In this document: positions 11,153-23,569 of the stretch, in pieces
Layout of the letters: every line of letters starts with the position of its first letter
Numbering within the stretch: the stretch's first letter is position 1
DNA from: Akebia trifoliata
Taxonomy: Eukaryota > Streptophyta > Magnoliopsida > Ranunculales > Lardizabalaceae
Length of the DNA: 64,000 nt
NCBI GenBank assembly: GCA_017979445.1
Contig: CM030706.1
Location: 12,572,967-12,636,966, forward strand
Direction of reading: 5' to 3'
Position numbers and translations under genes: made by a program
Notes under the pieces: model-generated
What the model saw: the letters and a program-made list of their open reading frames with translations, nothing else
The model's database searches: none
What the model was told of the DNA's origin: nothing

Positions 11153-12066
11153 ATGATTAGGGTTTTTGCTAAGAAAGCAACATCAACATCAACATCAACA
11201 TCTTTGCTTTCATGGAGAAACTCCATTTCAGTTTTTCTGCCAAAAAGAGAATATTGTTTGGGAGTCTTACCTGATGGCATCGATAGGTCTTCTGATGCTT
11301 TTATTCGCAACTCTGAGGTCATAGAACAACAAATTTCTCAACTCCAAACTCACATCGATAAGGTCACCACTCTCTCTCTCCATATATATATATATATAGA
11401 AATAATATAATTTAGTGGGGATTTCATTTGTTTCAGGTTCTCAATGGCGGTGGTGTAGAAGCTGTACGGAGAAATAATAGTCGGAATAAGCTTCTCCCAA
11501 GAGAACGGATCAATCGTTTGATTGATCCTGGTTCATCGTTTCTTGAGTTCTCTCAGGTTTGAATTAGTTACATCTCACTCTTCTTTTTCTCTTGTTGTCT
11601 TTTGGCTAATTCTTGTTCATGAAGCATTCGTTAACATTTGAACAATCGTAAAAAAAAAACATAATTTTGATGGTAATTAATGATATTTGGTGACAATGGA
11701 TCTTTAAGGTGGAAAAAAAAAGGGAGAGATTGAATTGAATTTTGATGCTTTAACATCATGTCATGGTAACCCTTTAGAGCATGGAATGACTTACCAGGAT
11801 CCAGAAACGAATGCACTCCTTTCATGGTTTCAAATCTCGTCCAAGACTGATATCACTCACCCTGAGTCATCTTGGTATCATCCATGATAGAAAGGGATAG
11901 ACAAGGCATCTCAACTGTGTGACATCACGCAATATGAATGAGTTTTTGTATGTTTTATTAAGATAGTAAATATATTTTTTTTTTAATTTAAATATATTAT
12001 CTAAATAAAATGTGATTAAACATTTTCTATTTGACCTCATTTTGTGAAAAAAAATAATAATAATAA

Positions 12067-12108
<42 letters not shown>

Positions 12109-15100
12109 TTATTTTCATATACATATGTATATGGATAAATAATTGTAAACCAAGTTAAATAGTTTATCTCGTCTAAGACGAGTTGACTTGTCCGTGAATG
12201 AGATGATAAGTTGAACAGAGATTTGGAACCATGACTCCATTAGTGTAGATTAAGATTAATTTATTTTTATTAGTGGGGATGAAAATCTGGGATGCTATAG
12301 TTGCCATAGGATTCGTCCCCCCAACAATCATTGTGGACACAAATTAGTCAGAGTATCCAATTGATCCACTGCCCGACCCTATATTGCTATTATTAGATGG
12401 TCTTGTCTGCTTGTCAAATTGCATTGTATTGGATGTTCGTTTAGAAGTCGCTCATTAGTGTAGATGTCTCCAAGAATGCAATTTATTCAAGTTCAGAACT
12501 ATCCAATTGATATGTTTGGGAAGTTAGTAGTTCGAGAGATGTGTCATCTATACCATATGGTTTGCATTGGTAGAATGGCAAAACAATCGGATAGTGAACA
12601 TGAAAATGTTAAAAAATATGGTGGATTTTATTATGAAAAACTTCATGTTTGCTTTACCCTTGCACATATGTATCTCACTATCATCATGAAATACCCTTGA
12701 TTTCTTTAAACATGCCTTGATTGATAAGCAACATATTGTGTGGTCTTTGAAGCTTGCAGGCCATGAATTGTACGACGAACCCTTACAATCTGGCGGGATA
12801 ATCACTGGAATAGGACCAGTGCATGGACGACTTTGCATGTTTGTAGCTAATGATCCCACTGTCAAGGGAGGAACATATTACCCCATTACTGTTAAGAAAC
12901 ACCTTAGGGCGCAAGAGATTGCTTCTCAGTGTAACTTGCCGTGCTTATATCTCGTTGACAGTGGAGGTGCTAACCTTCCTAGGCAAGCCGATGTCTTTCC
13001 TGACAAGGATAATTTTGGTAGAATATTTTATAACCAAGCACAAATGTCTGCTGAGGGTATTCCTCAGATTGCTCTGGTTTTGGGGTCTTGTACAGCGGGA
13101 GGTGCTTATATACCTGCAATGGCCGATGAAAGTGTAATAGTGAAAGGCAATGGTACCATATTTCTAGCTGGACCTCCTCTTGTGAAGGTTAGTTCTTACA
13201 TCCGAAATTCTGTACGTAAAAATTTCTAGTCTTGCTGTGCATAGGAAATATGCATTAAAAATATAGGTTATATCTAAAAGAGTAATTTTGATAGGCTGCT
13301 ACAGGAGAGGAGGTCTCTGCTGAGGATTTAGGGGGTGCAACCATGCATTGTAAGATATCAGGGGTTTCAGACCATTTTGCTGAAGGTATATTCTTTCTTA
13401 TACTTTAACTATACTTTATGCCTTGAATGATTGTTCAGTTATGTTACGAAGATCTTTCCAATTTCCATAGATTCCTGCATTTATGGTGTTTGCTGTGCTT
13501 TTGATTGAACTTCCCATCATAGGTTGAATTGATGGATCAATTGGCAGTAAATTAGGAAATTAGTCCCAATATATTCATATTATAACAACTTAAATTCCGA
13601 AAACACATAAAATAGTACGGACTATTAATCTTTCTTTATTTATGTAATGAATTGAGGAAGGCAGAAAATTAGAACAGTGAAAAAGGATAAGCAATTCCAG
13701 AAAATAAGAGAAATGATGACGATAACAATCAGGAGAGTAAAGGGGAGTCTCTAACAAGCAATGATTATTTCCTTGCTACTGTTTTAATAAAAGGAACCCA
13801 TGCATGATTTATCTCCTTACTTTTTTTCCCCCGTTAACCAGCTGATTTATCTCAGTACTTTGCGAGTGATGCTCATAGTGAGTGAATAGAATATGTCACT
13901 GAACTACCGAGGAACATAAAAAAGTCATGCAAAGAGTCAAGAAGTAAGCTTTACTGTTCAGACAAAGGCCTGCTGTTTGCCTTTCAGGACAACTGATTAC
14001 ACAGGTGAACCATCTCATTTATTTCGATAGGAACAACCATGGTAAGAGTAACCAAATTCACCCACTTACCTAAAAAAAATGAAAGAGAAACGAAATTCAC
14101 ATCTTACTTGAGAAGAGGCTCAGCTTCTACATTATTTCTTTCTCTCTGCCTCAAAAAAGAAAATCAAAGTTGATCGTGACGGGAAAAAAACAATAATATA
14201 TATATAGGGAGCGGTTCGGCAGCCCTAAAGTTTGCCAAGTTTGGTGCCAAACATTTTTTGTAAATCACTTTTGATGGGGTTAGAAGTTTTTGAATAGGCT
14301 GATTTTTGGTGAGGATGATCTCTACGATGAAGAGATCATCCTCACAAAAAATCAGCTCATTTTGAAACTTCTAACCCTAGTTTACAAGTTGAAGAATCGT
14401 GAACCGTCCAATTTTTGTAAATCACTTTTGATGGGGTTAGAAGTTTTGGAATTGACTGATTTTTGGTGAGGATGATCTCCTCATCATAGAGATCATCTTC
14501 ACAAAAAATCAGGTCATTCCAAAGCTTCTAACCCATATTTTGAAAAATGTTTGGCACCAAACTTGGCAAACTTTAGGCTGCTGAACCGTCCCCATATATA
14601 TATATATATTATTATTATTATTATTATTTTTTAATTCCCCATATAAAGATTAGAGTCACTTTTATAAGAGTCGGGGATTCGCATTCCATGACATGGAATT
14701 CATTCTCGTTGACAGTCAAGGATTTGAAGAAAGATATAAGGGTAAAATGGAACTCTCTCATTTCATATGTTCACGGAAAATGTCTTCTTATTTGGCTCCA
14801 TGCTTAATTCCTTTTTATGATCATTGTGTTCTGATTGTAGATGAATTGCATGGACTTGCTATCGGGAGGAATATTGTTAAGAACTTGTACATGGCTGGGA
14901 AACATGGGATAATGAATGAAATGTCGAATATTATCCGTGATTATAAAGATCCATTATATGATGTAAAGGAGCTCCGTTCTATTGCACCGACAGACCAGAA
15001 ACAGCCTTTTGACATCCGATCAGTTATTGCTCGTGTTGTTGATGGAAGTGAATTTGATGAATTCAAGAAGTTGTATGGCACTGTGAGAGCATTTATATAA

Positions 15101-17498
15101 CTTGAACTTAAGATTTGTATATTTCATTTTCAACTGAGAATCCTAATTCCTATCTACATTTATGCAGACTCTTGTAACGGGTTTTGCAAGGATCTTTGGG
15201 CAACCTGTAGGAATTATTGGAAACAATGGCATATTATTTACTGAATCTGCTTTAAAAGGGGCCCACTTCATTGAGTTATGTGCTCAACGTAACATTCCTT
15301 TGGTGTTTCTTCAGAATATTACTGGATTTATGGTAACACACTCATAACCTTTACTCTTATCTTTTGCCGTCACAGTTTCCATCATGCCCGTGTTATAGGA
15401 ATTCGAGTAAGAAGAGTTATGCACATCAAAATCAGTAAATTATAAGTTTATTAATTGACCAAATTCATTGATTTTTTAGGTTGGCTCAAGGTCTGAGGCA
15501 GGTGGTATTGCCAAAGCTGGAGCGAAAATGGTGATGGCAGTTTCCTGTGCGAAGGTCATACTCTTGTCTTACTTTGACAACATCCATTTTCGTCAGTTAG
15601 TGAGCCACTTTGGCTTCATTTTGAAACTATGATTTAATAGGGAGAAGCATTTTTTCCAAAGTTAATAGAAATATCATGCGAGAACAGAACCTTTGGGACA
15701 ACGCATGAAGTTTATCCTTTGTTTAGGGCTAAACGTGCTTGAAGTTTCAAGGCCAAAACTGCCATTATGTTACAAGTAGACATAAAGGCATTGACCTTGT
15801 TTCCCACAATAATATTATTATTACGAAAATACTATCAATGGTTTTGCTATTCATGAAACGAACTAAATAGCTCAGGAATGGATCTCAATGGCCCCTTTAT
15901 TTTGTTATCAGCTTTGAGGGTCTGAATCTCTGGGGTATCTGATTCTCCCGTGGAGATATTTGGGACTCAGTTGACTTTTTTCCCCTGTTTAATTTCAGAA
16001 TCAAACAGAAGGGACAGAATGACCACGTACAGTACAGAAATGCAAGTGTAAAATAAGGCAAAAACTTCTCATTGTGGGGAAAAATGGAAGGAGGAAAAAA
16101 CATTATCCATTATCATTTCATAGCAAATCTGAATCAAATGACTAATTTAGTCGGGCAATAGATACTGTTGTAAGACCAACTTGTCTCAGCTCATGTAATA
16201 GTGTTTATTGCCTGTAGGGCACTAGATTGTGACTCAGTATCATAAACATTTATTCAAGTAAAGAGGAAAGCATAATCTTGATATAGGTGCTCCTGTATTT
16301 CACTGAACTCAGAAGGTTATACACGTACTTTGGTACCCAAATATCTCACTATGTATATTGGTAGAGAATTTTTGTAAAAAGTGACATGGTTAATTGACCA
16401 AAAAAAGTAAACAAATGAATTCTGGTCAAAGAATTAGCCTTGGTTGTCAGCCAATGTTGTTTTGAGGAATCAAATTTCAAGTGTGTTCTCATCTGCAACT
16501 TGCCAAAATCTCAATCTTTTTCATTAAATATGTAGATATGAATTGGCATTTTCCACCCCCCCCCACCTCTTTTTTTTTTTTTTTAAACTGTAAACATTTC
16601 TTTGATGTTACGTCGAATATCTTCTTTATTATATTGCCATTATGTTATTGGGTAATAGTAAGTAGATTGGGTTCTGAACTTCTATACGTTATCTGGTTGA
16701 ATTTAAAAGGTGTAATTCTACAGGTCCCCAAAGTAACAATTATAGTTGGCGGTAGCTTTGGTGCAGGGAATTATGGAATGTGTGGGCGTGCATATAGCCC
16801 CAATTTCTTGTTCCTTTGGCCCACTGCCAGAATATCTGTGATGGGTGGCCCTCAGGTAACTTCTTTACTGTATTCTGAACATTTTTCATTCGATCATATA
16901 TAAGATTCAATGACAATTTGTTGAATCTTACCTCTTGGACCAAACACCTTAATCAAGTGTATTATTGCAAGGAGCAACAAACTATATTCCTCAGATCACT
17001 TTAATTTAGAAATTGCTATTTTTCCACAATTCTAGTGAGCATGTTCTAGTTTTCCTGTAGATTTTTTTTTTCTTTTTGTAGCACACGATGTGATCTAATG
17101 TTTATCTCAATGGAAGTAAGCTTACTCTAGTTTGTTAATTTTGAAGGCTGCCGGCGTGTTGGCCCAAATAGAAAGAAGCAACAAGAAACGACAAGGAGTA
17201 GAGGTAAATTTCTGCTCTCAATGTTTCGAAGGCAACTATTCGAATCCAAGTCTGAAAACCATGGAGTATTGTTTCATGTGTGTATTTCTTGCAGTGGAGC
17301 AAGGAAGAAGAGGATAAATTCAAAAGCAAGGTTGTCGAGGCATATGAGAGAGAGGGAAACCCTTACTACTCAACTGCGAGGCTCTGGGATGATGGCATCA
17401 TCGATCCCTCTGACACTAGGAAAGTTTTAGGTTTCTGCCTATCTGTTTCAAAGAAGCACACACCCGAAGAAACAAAATATGGTGTATTTAGAATGTAA
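11153..17498 (+). CDS. MCCB: 3-methylcrotonyl-CoA carboxylase beta subunit, mitochondrial
   Basis: This is the non-biotinylated carboxyltransferase subunit of methylcrotonoyl-CoA carboxylase, which acts in mitochondrial leucine breakdown with the biotin-bearing alpha subunit. Ten exons join in frame with GT-AG introns: 11153-11362, 11437-11556, 12753-13187, 13295-13385, 14841-15082, 15168-15332, 15480-15554, 16724-16855, 17147-17203, 17295-17498. They give 576 residues, close to my recollection of about 587 in Arabidopsis. Residues 1-35 form a Ser/Thr/Lys/Arg-rich presequence. Carboxyltransferase signatures include [13 protein letters not shown] (from 221), [18 protein letters not shown] (from 244) and [18 protein letters not shown] (from 455); the C-terminus is YGVFRM. 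Intron 2 (11557-12752) and intron 4 (13386-14840) hold MITEs, and intron 7 (15555-16723) is long. No internal stop or frameshift was found, so the gene looks functional. The start is the first in-frame ATG giving a presequence; exon limits are read by eye. Confidence 0.95.
11823..12233. mobile_element. MITE with 16-bp terminal inverted repeats in MCCB intron 2
   Basis: The left end CATGGTTTCAAATCTC (11823-11838) is mirrored by GAGATTTGGAACCATG (12218-12233), one mismatch in 16. The flanks ACTCCTTT (11815-11822) and ACTCCATT (12234-12241) look like an 8-bp target-site duplication with one mismatch, which together with the CATGG terminus suggests a hAT-type origin. It is about 410 bp, non-coding, and contains an (AT)n run at about 12070-12106. 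It sits wholly inside intron 2 and leaves the exons intact. Confidence 0.7.
14207..14593. mobile_element. Foldback MITE in MCCB intron 4 (family copy 1)
   Basis: Long terminal inverted repeats: GGGAGCGGTTCGGCAGCC..TAAAGTTTGCCAAGTTTGG on the left is mirrored on the right up to GAACCGTCCCC (14593), reading about 55 bp inward. Between them lie two internal hairpins, each built from GATTTTTGGTGAGGATGATC and its complement (about 14297-14357 and 14455-14515). There is no coding capacity. Flanks are AT microsatellite, so a target-site duplication cannot be defined. Related copies are at 19516-19845 and 44272-44544. Confidence 0.85.
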
Positions 17499-19319
17499 AT
17501 ACTTTAGATTCATGGGTGTTGTGTCGTTCCTAATAAGAATAGTTTCATTGCCAGAAAATTGGTTTCTGGTTGATAAATTAGAATAGATATTGGAATTGAT
17601 GCCTTTTCTAGAGAGTTCAATTATAAGGGAGAACCAACATTACTCAGAGGAGATGATGAATTTTGTTTTCGGTTTGGACAAAACTGATTGATTCCATCAT
17701 CTCATCCAGTAGTGGTCTTGTACATGCATAAAATACATAAGTTTAATGAAAGGCTGTGTGACACGTTGATTCATCATAGGATATAGGATGAGAGGTAACA
17801 TTAAGAAATAAGTAGACTTGCCAACATTATAAGCTCACCGGGGTATTATATTTTACTATAATATTCGTAATCATGTCAAAGTCTTGTCACAAAATAAATA
17901 AATAAACATGGGTTGGTTGAAATTTTGAGCAGTGTTATTGTGGCTATTTTTTTTATTTTCACTTTTATTATATACATTTTTTAACTCTCAAAACTCGCAC
18001 TTATTACCCCTATGACCCACGTGTTCGTGTTCTAAATGCAGCCCACACAAGGAAAAAAATATATGTATGCCCAATGGCTCCACTTGATAGTTTATTACCA
18101 AACCCATTCAGACCCTAACAATGACTGGTTCATTTTGTTTTTTTCTCAGTAAACTCTCTTCGATAGAACATAACATGAGGAGCTGACTCATGGACAAAAA
18201 AACCATATCCCAACACCATCTGAACATAAAATCCAATGGCTGAGAATTATCCTCGAAATAGGTGTCCATGTAAATTGTTTTAATGGATTCATATAGATCT
18301 TGACTCTTGGATTTCATGTTTGCACGGTAGACATCATGTGTTTTCTCATCATTCTTCATGCAAAAACGGGCATATTATTGGGAGAAACAGTAGATGTACA
18401 TCAATTCAAATATTATTGGGAGAAACGGTTGAGATCATGTGTTTTCTAGTATGGGCAGTGTCATTGACACTTGGAGAGCCAGTGTCGCCAAGCTGTTCAG
18501 CTGATAGAGGTAGGTACCTATGACATACCCCTGACCACTCTTCTGCAAGAGATTAACATAAAATGACCAAATTGGGTCCTCTCCAACCTCTTGCCGAGAC
18601 TTTAAAACAAAATAGTTTTTGAGTAACCACCTCAAGGGCATAAAACCCTCCTTCACTCATGATCTTATGGTTATACCAACTTACGAAGCAAATCAGTTCG
18701 TTAAACAATTAATTTTGGATTCGTAGAGTACAACAAACCACGTCAACATACCTGTGAATCCAAATCATTGTCGTTCAGATCCTACCAACCAAACCAAACC
18801 ATAAATCTAGCTTTATAATTGACTTCAGCTAAATTTTCCTTTCGACTAAATCAAATCCTTGCTGGACCACACACATCATTCATGGTCGACTCCAGCTGAC
18901 CATCTGGTGAACTTCGATCAATGGAAACTAAATTGTGTTAGTCTGTTATATCCCATAGTAAGAAAGGTCAGTATGTCATGTCTCTTAAGTTACATTGCAT
19001 ATCTTCTGACCAGAAACATAAAAAATTCAAAGGAGCATAATCTCATAAGTTGATAAAGGGCATTGTTTATAACGGTCAACATCAATGGATGCAGACCAAT
19101 GCAAAGTTGGTTTATTTTAATTCACTTATGGCCTGACGTATCTGATTGTCTCCCAGCTTTAAATACTTAACATGGAAAAGCAAGGCAAGGAATTCAATGT
19201 TCAGAATTACCTCACTATGCTACATCTTCCAAACTCTGGATCAGAGTCTAAATGAGCTCAATCAGCAACCACAAGCCAAATCAAAAGCACATCTTGCTGA
19301 ACAACTTCTTGCAAGCTTC
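17499..19319. other. MCCB 3' flank and intergenic region
   Basis: The MCCB stop at 17496-17498 is followed by presumed 3' untranslated sequence. The rest is AT-rich with no reading frame I recognise. Two frames on the - strand of about 75-85 codons (18108-18359 and 18435-18656) show no known motif. The missing terminal exon of the neighbouring hnRNP-like pseudogene would be expected here on the - strand, but I could not find it. Confidence 0.4.
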
Positions 19320-19460
19320 GAAACTTCTAACCCCAGTTTACAATTGAAGAATCGTGGTCCGACCAATTTTTGTAAACCAAGAGATCATCCTCACAAAGTC
19401 GGTCCATTCCAAAACTTCTAACCCATATATTGAAAAATGTTTGGCACAATGTTTGATTTT
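19320..19460. mobile_element. Fragment of the same MITE family (partial copy)
   Basis: AAACTTCTAACCCCAGTTTACAA, AGATCATCCTCACAAA and GAAAAATGTTTGGCAC follow in the same order as in the right half of the intron-4 MITE at 14207-14593. The left half and left terminus are missing. It lies just beside a fuller family copy at 19516-19845. Confidence 0.6.
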
Positions 19461-19515
19461 GTATATGGCCCTTGAACCAAGCCCCCCATACATGCCTATA
19501 AATATATACGCTAGC

Positions 19516-19845
19516 GTTTGGCAGCCAAAGTTTTGTCCAATACGTCTAAAAGTTTCAAAATGGGCTGATTTTTTGTGAGGATGATCTCTATACCATAAAG
19601 ATCATCCTCACAAAAAAATCAGCCCATTCTGAAACTTCTAACCCCATCAAAAGTGGTTTACAAAAAAACGGTAAAAATTGATAGTCCACAATTCTTCAAC
19701 TTGTAAAGTGGGGTTAGAAGTTTCAGAATGGGCTGATTTTTTTTTTTGTGATGAGGATCTCCATACCATAGAGATCATCCTCACAAAAAAATCAGCCCAT
19801 TCCCAAACTTTTAGCCCATATAGGACAAAACACTGGCTACGTTAT
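19516..19845. mobile_element. Foldback MITE beside the hnRNP pseudogene (family copy 2)
   Basis: AGCCAAAGTTTTGTCCAATA (19523-19542) is mirrored by TATAGGACAAAACACTGGCT (19819-19838), 17 of 20 positions pairing. Inside are two hairpins of the GGGCTGATTTTTTGTGAGGA type (about 19562-19628 and 19728-19802). The element begins only about 20 bp past the splice donor that follows the last recognisable exon of the hnRNP-like pseudogene, so it lies in that gene's former intron. Confidence 0.75.
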
Positions 19846-19867
19846 TGCCCATATATATTAAACTATA

Positions 19868-22558
19868 TATACTTACATCATCAAAATCTAGACTCCCATA
19901 CATCCTGCCATAAGCACGAATGGGACCACCATACCTCCCATATGGCTCAGCATTCTGTATTGGGTAGGTTTCACCTGTACCAGTCGCATCAAGTGGTGCA
20001 ACTGAATCTATGGCAACCTGCATGAAAAGTTTAAAACAAATAAAAATGAACATCATCGAAAAACGAATTCTCAGGTGGAAAGGAAACAAGATATTGGATG
20101 GCCAAAGAACATTGTCATGGCAATGTTTGTCAATTAAGGCTGTCAAAAAGTACATGAGGGCTTCTTTCGTAGCTGCAAGACCCCGTACTTTGTATCCAAT
20201 CTTGCTAAGTTGAATTCGCCGATTTTGGGATTAAGCTCCCAAGATCCAATAGGGATAATGGCAACAATGATAACAGTTTTTGATGAATCAGACAACACAC
20301 AAAGAAATGGCTTGGCATCTTACACAATGACATCGTAAGAGAGCTTTTCTATACAAAAACAACTTCTTGCAACCTCTAGGACAATCAAGGAACCAGCTTT
20401 TTGCAGCAAGGCCAAGGAAGATGGAATCAGTTGTGGATGTGAAAGATGAATTACCAACAACTTACAAGTTTGCTGACAGGAAGCTAGTAACTAAATTGTC
20501 TAAACGAATCGAGTTGAACACATCGGTTCAAAAGGATAATTTTGCTTCAGAAGTTTCTTGAGGCTGTGAAATTCACAGAGGCTGCTTTGTTATGTTCACA
20601 GGATATGATTTAGTAATATCCTATCCCTCTTCAAAAGGTTAATTTTGCTTTGTTATCAGGAACTTCAGAATAAGGGTTCTAGCCATGTCGGCATTTTTCT
20701 TTGTGTCAACAGTCCTTGGAATGTGCAAAGATTCCGTCATCATGATATTTGACAGTTGGCTCTCAACAAGGCACCTTGAAAAAGAAAAAGAAAAAAATTT
20801 GATTGTGTCAACACTTACAGCATCTTCATCTACACCTTATCCCACCCAACTTCTGGGGTTGCAAAATGAATTCTATTTCTCCATTTTACTCTGTACCAAT
20901 CCTCTGAATTTCTGGCACTATAGAAAGTGTCAAGCATTGATCTAGTTAAATTAATCATGTGTGCAAACACACCGAAAGCATAAAGAGCTTTAACATAAAT
21001 TTTTCTTTAGAAGAACTTATTTGATAAGCCTTCTAAAACAAAAGCCAACACATGATTCCTATTTAAAAAGATCTCCATCTTCCTCTTTTTATTCTCTTCT
21101 GTTGAATTGCTTGCTAAACGGACTGCCATTTCTCTTTATATTGTTGAATGTTGATTTATATATTTGTCTTTTAATTCTCTATAGAAATTCTACTTGATTG
21201 TTTCCAACTCTCTGTCTCTTTAATCATTTTTTTGTGTTTAATCATCAATGAGTAAAGAGGTTCTAATAAATATTTATAGATGTGAATAGAGCTACTAGGG
21301 ACCATGTTAACTGGGACAAGAAGCTTCTTGCCAAACTGATTGTTATAACAAGATTTACATAATTCAAATGGAATAGGATTGTCAGAGGAAACCATTATAA
21401 GCAATGGCCTTCCACTGAAAATCTAAGGAGCCTCCTTTTGCTTATAAGTGTCCCAACTAAGTCATCTACTTATCCAACAAATACGACAGAGCGATTTGTT
21501 TCTTTCTTATGTAACTTCTTTTATGATAATCTCCTAAGTGGTTGGAAGTACATTGTGTCTGAATTCACATTTTTGACAAGCCACATGAAACTGAGAAAGA
21601 AAAAACTATGTCAACTATGTCAATGTCCTTGGAACTGGGCAATTTAAGATATCTTAGCTTTTGCTCCAAGGCCTGCTGAGCTGGGATCAAAACCCTGCTT
21701 TCACACTTAAACCTAAGAAAAAAAAAACAATCATTACCTCCTGTCCACAGATCTCATGAGACCTTTGAGAGACATGCTCTACAACACCATCCTCGGCAAA
21801 AGTTACAAAGCCAAAACCCCGATGGCCAGTTATCTTTCAGTCCTGCAATCATTGAGCAACCATGTCTCAGTTGATTACCTTGAATTAACTCTTCAGTTGG
21901 ATAGTGAAAATATCTTTATTTACTTGGGAACATAAACATCTAAGATACGGCCAAATCTACCAAAGTACTGGCGAAGATCTCCAGCATTTGCCTCCTGCGG
22001 AAGTCTACCAACAAAAATCTTTTTGCACACCCCTCGAGTTGGGTCAGAGACCCCTCCTAAATCATCAACAGAATCGACAAATTAACTGCACATTTCATTT
22101 ATACTCCCAAAAATTACAAGCACACCAACCAAAAAAAAAAAAAAACTCACTTCCACAAACCGAACTTGGTTGGTCATATAATGTAGGAGCACCAAGTGCT
22201 GCATATCTAGTTGCCGCTGTAATATAAGCATTGTATGCACCATATCCACCATGTGCTACTCTGCTAGGTGGCCGTATGTCCTCATCCTGACATCATATAG
22301 CTGAACTCAGACATCAATTTTTTGTTAACAAAATTTTGCAAAATTGTCATGGATCAGGAAAAAAAGAAAAAGAAAACTGTTACAAATACAGGAAAATATG
22401 TATTCCGTTAGAAAAGGATTATCCTCTAGAAGATAAAAGCAGATCTAGTCGTGCTGAAGAGTAGTGGTCGTAATGAGTTGCCTTTGGTGTTGCTTGATCC
22501 ACAACTAAGGTTGAACCTCCCAATTCATAAGTTTCTGCCATCAAGGTGTCCACAGAAT
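19868..22558 (-). pseudogene. hnRNP-like multi-RRM protein pseudogene, 3' exons
   Basis: Five exon blocks on the - strand match a plant hnRNP-type RNA-binding protein with tandem RRMs. In order: end of an RRM (22558 to about 22488, VDTLMAETYELGGSTLVVDQ); linker (about 22287-22147, GGYGAYNAYITAATRYAALG); start of the last RRM (about 22070-21940, KKIFVGRLPQEANAGDL); its second half (about 21840-21740, GHRGFGFVTFAEDGV); and a Gly/Tyr-rich tail (about 20020-19872, YGRMYGSLDFDD) ending at a GTAAGT donor. The gene is broken. The join into the fourth block has lost a base, and an in-frame TGA replaces a conserved proline codon ahead of the GHRGFGF motif. Exons for the end of RRM1 and start of RRM2 and the last C-terminal exon were not found. 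The first coding exon is about 15.5 kb away at 38016-38123, displaced by transposons. Confidence 0.82.
20160..21735. other. Intron-like region inside the hnRNP pseudogene
   Basis: This stretch separates two recognisable exon blocks of the - strand pseudogene and shows no coding match. A part near 21160-21610 gives short broken - strand frames with cysteine-containing stretches that faintly recall a Copia pre-integrase region; I could not confirm this. No RNA gene was seen. Confidence 0.35.
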
Positions 22559-23230
22559 CTGCAATACAGAAAAGTAAAAAACGCCTTTACTTTTCAAGCC
22601 AGCAACCATAAAGTAATTAGAATTGAATCTAAAATCTAGGTCATAGGGCCACAATTTTGTATGAAATGGAATGGTTAACTCAATGATCAATGACAAGAAT
22701 ACATGCACACATAGGAATTGATCCAATGTAGACCGTTACAGAAGTTGGTAGGCATTTAAAGCAAACAAAGTGGAAAGCAAAACTCCACATCCATCTCTTC
22801 CCCCATTTTTGTTGTAGTATGTGATCGTCCCCCACACTAATTTCATGTACAATATGAAGATCAATCAAACTAAAGCAGTCTAGGACAAGCATCTGATGGC
22901 AACAAGAAAAACTTGCCACCAACATGAAGCCATGCCAGATTAGATAATATTTTATGCATTAAACATAGATGGAAATATAAACAAAATACTGATGAACTCA
23001 TCCGGATCATGCAGTTTTTAAAAGCCAGAAGATGGCCTATGTTAGATGTTTCATTAAAACATCCAGGCATACATCATATTTCTCCAACCTAAATAGACAA
23101 GCTGAAATGCATATGCCTTTTGTCAGATTGTGTCTTTGTGCATCTCTTTACTTGTTAATGTCACTTATTTAGATCCAATGTATCACTTTTACCAATGTTA
23201 CTGTAACGATTCTACAGGAAAGACTGATGT

Positions 23231-23366
23231 TTAACGCATTATAAAAGTAGAAGTAACTTCTTTCCTTTTTTTGTTAATTTCTCTTTCTTTTCCTTTCCTT
23301 CTTTCCTTTCACTTCCTTCTTTCTTTTCTCTTCCTTTTTCCTTCGTACTTTCCTCTTTCTTTTTTG
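23231..23366. repeat. Polypyrimidine CT-rich tract
   Basis: Over 100 bases of CTTTC, CCTTT and TTCTT repeats lie just before the hAT remnant. It is a simple low-complexity tract with no coding potential, possibly a decayed microsatellite within the pseudogene intron. Confidence 0.7.
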
Positions 23367-23569
23367 AGTAGAATATGAAACAACAAAAAGAAAATCAGCT
23401 AACACAATATTAAATATTATCAAATAATATCTAGATATTACTATAAATTTTTTTTAATTCTTTTAGAATTTCCTATAAAATTGGACTTTGGTCAATTTGA
23501 CTTAGTCAAAATTGTTTGATCATATTGACTTGACTTGAGTCAACAATGGTTGACTTGGTTTATATATAT

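Noticed and set aside
12070..12106. (AT)n tract as a possible terminator or origin
   Set aside because: A simple microsatellite inside a MITE; similar tracts occur at 14594 and 25438.
18108..18656. Two - strand frames of about 75-85 codons downstream of MCCB
   Set aside because: No recognisable domain, no splice context, and no similarity to the missing hnRNP exon that I could see.
20367..20561. A 64-codon + strand frame (MESVVDVKDELPTTYKFADR)
   Set aside because: No family recognised, lies in an intron of the RRM pseudogene, and has no supporting splice or homologous copy.
21171..21610. Possible Copia pre-integrase fragment on the - strand
   Set aside because: Only a faint cysteine pattern with multiple stops; not enough to call.
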